Assembly: GCF_015160875.1 (NCBI RefSeq)
Contig: NZ_CP063374.1
Span: 6,513,501 to 6,577,500, forward strand
Length of the DNA stretch: 64,000 bases
DNA from: Streptomyces chromofuscus
GTDB taxonomy: Bacteria; Actinomycetota; Actinomycetes; Streptomycetales; Streptomycetaceae
Direction: 5' to 3'
Part shown: in pieces, positions 60,739 through 64,000 of the stretch
Position numbering within the stretch: position 1 is the stretch's first letter
Layout: each line of letters begins with the position of its first letter
Made by a program: the position numbers and the translations under genes
The notes under the pieces: generated by a model
What the model saw: the letters and a program-made list of their open reading frames with translations, nothing else
Told to the model about the DNA's origin: nothing
Database searches by the model: none

Positions 60739-63549
60739 CTACGTGACGTGCCGCCCCGCCGCCAGTCGGACGATGTCCACCCGCGACCGGATCCCCAGCT
60801 TGCGGTAGACCCGGGTGAGCGTCGCCTCGACCGTCTTGACGCTGATGAACAGCCGCCCGGCTATCTCCCGGTTGGTCGCGCCCTCCATGACCAGCGCGGC
60901 GACCTGACGCTCCATCGAGGCGAGCCCCTCCAGCGCGGCCGGCTCGGGCACCGGGGCCGGGCGGCGATCCGGTGCCGCCCCCGCCGCCACCGCCGCGTCG
61001 ACCTGCCGCAGCCAGGGCATCGCCCGGCACCGCCGGAACAGCCGCGCCGCCTCGTCGTACGACGCCGGCCCGGGCCCCCGCCGGGCCCGCAACCGCGCCA
61101 GCTCGAAGGCGGCACGCGCCTCCTCCAGCCCGTAGCCCAGCTTGCCCAGCCGGTCCTGCACCGACGTCAACCGACCCACCGCCGCGTCGAGGTCCCCGCC
61201 CGCCGCGCGCACCAGCGCCTCCGCCCGGTCGAGCACGGCCAGCACGCTCTCCCGCTCCAGCCGCAGCGCCTGCTCACGCGTCACGTCGATGACGTCCTGC
61301 GCCTCCGCGAGCTCGCCGACGCGCACCAGCGCCTCCGCGAGGTCCCCGTGCCAGCGGCCGCGCGCCGGATCGGTCACTCCGAGCCCGTTCTCCAGCTCCC
61401 GCACCCGGCGCAGCGACCGGACCGTGCCCTCGGCGTCCCCGGCGACCAGCTGGACGTACCCGAGGGCGGCCAGCGCGCGCGAGACGTAGATCTGGTCGCC
61501 GTCCTCCTCGGCGTGCTCCACCGCCTCCCGCGCCAGCGCCAGCGCCTGCTCCACACTGCCGCCCGAGGCCTCCGCGAGCGAGGCGAGCATCGCGGACGCC
61601 ACCTCGCCGATCCCGGAGTCGCGGGCCAGCCGGAGGCTCTCGCGGGCCAGGTCCAGGGCGCGGCCGCAGTGCCCGGACCGCAGTTCGGTCTCGGCCAGCA
61701 GCCGCAGGAAGTGCACCTCGGACTCGACCATCCCGCGCCGCCGCACCTCGCGCAGCAGCGCGGTGACCGTGCTGCGTGCCTCCGGCAGCTGGTCGCTCAT
61801 CAGCAGCCAGCGGAACCGGGTGGATCCCGCCCCGTTGTGGTGGCACGCCACCTGCGGGTCCTGGGGCTCCTTCAGCGCCCGCTTGATGGTCGCGGGCGCG
61901 TCCGGGTGGCCCATCAGGGTCTCGGCCTGTGCCTGGAAGGCCAGCGCCAGCAGCTCGGTGCGCCGGTCCCCGGCCCGCGCCGCCAGGCCCGCGGCGTGCG
62001 CGGCCTCCTCGCGGCCCTCGGCGAAGTCGCCCTCGACGACCAGTGCCCGCCAGGCCAGCTGGTAGTGCACCAGGGCCAGCAGCCGCGGGTCGTCGCCCGC
62101 GTCCGCCAGCGCCTGCGGGAAGACGGCGTCGACCTCCCCGAGCGCCTGCCCCGCCGACTCGATCACGACCATCCAGGCCCGCACCCGCTCGGCGGGGACC
62201 GTGGCCCGGGTCAACACCTCCCGCGCGATGTCGCGGGCGAGGTCCACCTCACCGGCGGTGATCGCGTCCTCGGCCGCCTGCAACCGCCGCTCGTCCGGCC
62301 CCGGCACGCTGTCGGCCGGCGCGTGCCGTGCCGCGAGCAGTCCGAGGGAGGCGGCCACCGAGGGCGCCCCGCGGTCCCGGGCCAGGATGGCGGCCCCGGC
62401 GAGCCGCGCCGCCACCTCCGGGTCGGTACCCGTCGTGGCCAGGGCGAGGTGCCGGGCCCGCTCGATCGGATCGGAGGCCGCCGTGGACAGGGCGGCGTGC
62501 GCGGCCCGCCGCTGGTGGGCCGGCGCCTCCGCGTACAGGGCGGCCGACACCAGCGGATGCGCGAACCGTACGGCGGGTCCCTCCGGCTCGGTGGCCAGCA
62601 GACCCAGCTCGGCCGCCCGGACGGTCTCGGCCTCGGCGTTCTCCCGGCCGGCCGCGTGCAGCAGGGACAGCGTGGGCCGGGCGCCGGCGCTGGCCACGAG
62701 GAGGGTGTGCCGGGCCTCGGCGGAGAGCATCTCCAGCCGGCTGAGGACGAGCGCCCGCAGCGACGTCGGCACGGGCAGCGGCTCGCCCGGGCGGGGCGGG
62801 GTCGGGTTCTCGGCGAGGGCGCGGCCCAGCTCCAGAGCGAACAGCGGATTTCCGCCGCTGGTGCGGTGGATGTCCCGGACGGTGGAACGCGGCAGCCCGG
62901 TGTAGCCGCGGTGGTCGAGCAGCGCGGAGACCTGGGTGCGGGAGAGCGGGCCGAGCCGGACGGCGAGGGTGTCCGGGGGAGAGATGCGCAGGTGACGGTC
63001 GTACTCCTGGCCCTCGGTCCGCACCGCGCACAGCATCGTGACGGGGGCGTCGCCGAGGCGGCGGGCGGCGAAGCCGAGGAGTTCCGCGCTGGCCGGGTCC
63101 AGCCACTGCACGTCGTCGGCGACGACCAGGACCGGCCCCTCGGCGGCCAGCGCGCGCAGCGCGGACAGCACGGCGAGGCGCAGCGCCAGGCCGTCGCGCT
63201 GGAGGGTGGACTCGCCGCGGCCGGTGAGCGCCGACTCCAGCGCCGTGCGCTGGGCGGCGGGCAGCTTGCCGGACACCTCGTCCAGCACCAGGCCGAGCAG
63301 GTCGGCCAGGGCCAGGAACGGCAGATGCGATTCGGACTCCGTCGCCGAGCAGCGCAACACGGTCCGCGCCGCTTCGGCGTAATCCGCGGCCAATGCCCGC
63401 AGCACGGTCGACTTTCCTATTCCCGCGGGCCCGTGGAGCAGCACGCTGCCGCCGTGACCGACCTGCTCACGTGCCGCCGTGAACAGTTCCTCCCGGCCGA
63501 TGACCAGGTCGGGGCGGCTTCTGGCAGGCTCCTTGAAGTCCCGTCGCAC
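60739..63549 (-). CDS. Large LuxR-family (LAL/MalT-like) ATPase regulator
   Basis: This 936-residue regulator has an AAA-type ATPase near the N-terminus (HGPAGIGKSTVLRAL, VVADDVQWLDPAS), a long TPR-like helical middle, and a C-terminal LuxR helix-turn-helix (ASMERQVAALVMEG to TRVYRKLGIRSRVDI). LAL regulators of this size act as activators of secondary metabolism or sugar genes. I chose the GTG at 63549 because AAGGAG is 8 bases upstream; a TTG at 63585 would be longer. It transcribes toward the trypsin gene. Confidence 0.92.
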   Translation of the reverse strand: MRRDFKEPARSRPDLVIGREELFTAAREQVGHGGSVLLHGPAGIGKSTVLRALAADYAEAARTVLRCSATESESHLPFLALADLLGLVLDEVSGKLPAAQRTALESALTGRGESTLQRDGLALRLAVLSALRALAAEGPVLVVADDVQWLDPASAELLGFAARRLGDAPVTMLCAVRTEGQEYDRHLRISPPDTLAVRLGPLSRTQVSALLDHRGYTGLPRSTVRDIHRTSGGNPLFALELGRALAENPTPPRPGEPLPVPTSLRALVLSRLEMLSAEARHTLLVASAGARPTLSLLHAAGRENAEAETVRAAELGLLATEPEGPAVRFAHPLVSAALYAEAPAHQRRAAHAALSTAASDPIERARHLALATTGTDPEVAARLAGAAILARDRGAPSVAASLGLLAARHAPADSVPGPDERRLQAAEDAITAGEVDLARDIAREVLTRATVPAERVRAWMVVIESAGQALGEVDAVFPQALADAGDDPRLLALVHYQLAWRALVVEGDFAEGREEAAHAAGLAARAGDRRTELLALAFQAQAETLMGHPDAPATIKRALKEPQDPQVACHHNGAGSTRFRWLLMSDQLPEARSTVTALLREVRRRGMVESEVHFLRLLAETELRSGHCGRALDLARESLRLARDSGIGEVASAMLASLAEASGGSVEQALALAREAVEHAEEDGDQIYVSRALAALGYVQLVAGDAEGTVRSLRRVRELENGLGVTDPARGRWHGDLAEALVRVGELAEAQDVIDVTREQALRLERESVLAVLDRAEALVRAAGGDLDAAVGRLTSVQDRLGKLGYGLEEARAAFELARLRARRGPGPASYDEAARLFRRCRAMPWLRQVDAAVAAGAAPDRRPAPVPEPAALEGLASMERQVAALVMEGATNREIAGRLFISVKTVEATLTRVYRKLGIRSRVDIVRLAAGRHVT

Positions 63550-64000
63550 GGTCACCGCTCCTTCCGAGTGTCGTGTCCTGGCCAAATTCTAGGCAACAAC
63601 TCATTGAAATCCGGAGTGACGGGACGGTGAGGGATATAACAGCGACGGCGCACGGTGAAATTCGGCGGGGCTTCCCATGAATGCCCGCACGGCTCCACAC
63701 CCACGCCGGCACCCCGCCCCGCCGTCGCTGGCGTGGCGCCGCACTGTGGCCGGGGCGCCGGGCGAAGGTGCTGGCGTGGCGCTGGGCTGTGGTGTGGCCG
63801 GGGTGCTGGGGCGGGGGGCCCGGGCCCCGGACCGGTGTGGTTGCGAGGCCCCTTACCGAGGTCGGCGCGCAGGCGAGCGCCTCGGCGAAGACAGGGCCGG
63901 CCATGTCCATGAACCCGCCGTGGCGATCCGCGCCGACCGGGACCGCCGGCAGCGGAAGCCGGTGCAGCGCCACGGCCACCGCGCCGAGCAGGAGGTGGGG
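63550..64000. other. Right-end region without a clear gene
   Basis: These 451 bases hold the upstream region of the LuxR-family gene and, from about 63700, a G/C-skewed repeat-like stretch of the type GGGCGCCGGGCGAAGG. A minus-strand frame entering from the right edge reads LPAVPVGADRHGGFMDMAG and could be the end of a gene cut by the window, but I cannot assign it. Confidence 0.4.

Noticed and set aside
63467..63979. Minus-strand frame at the right edge
   Set aside because: The coding character is weak and no family is recognised; a partial gene cannot be excluded but is not supported.

Overview
The window is high-GC chromosomal DNA from a Streptomyces-like actinomycete. The codon pattern, GTG starts, AfsA and SARP regulators, short-chain terminators and a Kdp locus with a separate KdpD sensor all point that way. 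It divides into an antibiotic-type biosynthetic gene cluster (about 0.8-41.8 kb), a short region of small and decayed genes (42-45 kb), a potassium-uptake locus (45.4-57.5 kb) and a right end with three pseudogenes, a secreted trypsin and a large LuxR-family regulator (57.5-63.6 kb).

The cluster carries the five functions known from tetronate biosynthesis: an FkbH-like glyceryl-ACP synthase (34413-36347), a dedicated ACP (24197-24463), a KAS III-like condensing enzyme (24460-25482), an E2-fold acyltransferase (23340-24200) and an AbyA5/Agg5-type alpha/beta hydrolase (831-1904). The acyl chain seems to come from a fatty acid and not from a modular polyketide line. A fatty acyl-AMP ligase, two acyl-CoA-dehydrogenase-like proteins and an ACP form a lipid-starter unit of the ramoplanin/friulimicin type, and a single KS-AT-ACP module with no reductive domains would add one malonyl unit. 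A deoxysugar operon (2006-12772) encodes a complete route to a 2,3,6-trideoxyhexose of the rhodinose/amicetose type, plus two glycosyltransferases. A P450, a flavoprotein, a type II thioesterase and a PPTase complete the set. My reading is that the product is a glycosylated, probably unsaturated 3-acyl-tetronate. This is inference from gene content.

Regulation is dense: a DesK/NarL-type two-component pair, an AfsA-like butyrolactone synthase, an AfsR-like large SARP and a small SARP. Six biosynthetic transcription units carry a shared element upstream: two 7-bp direct repeats separated by 4 bp, followed in five cases, after exactly 9 bp, by an NANNNT hexamer. This is the architecture of a SARP operator, and it ties the units into one regulon. 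A 2-oxoacid:ferredoxin oxidoreductase (korA-korB) with its own ferredoxin lies inside the cluster and could supply low-potential electrons.

The potassium locus runs: a KimA-like APC transporter, a 27-residue membrane peptide coupled to kdpF, kdpFABC, kdpE, full-length kdpD, a second kdpE, and a convergent gene for a KdpD that has only the sensor/USP half. A pair of 17-bp direct repeats precedes the kdp genes. A 25-residue basic protein resembling ribosomal protein bL37 lies at 43245-43322.
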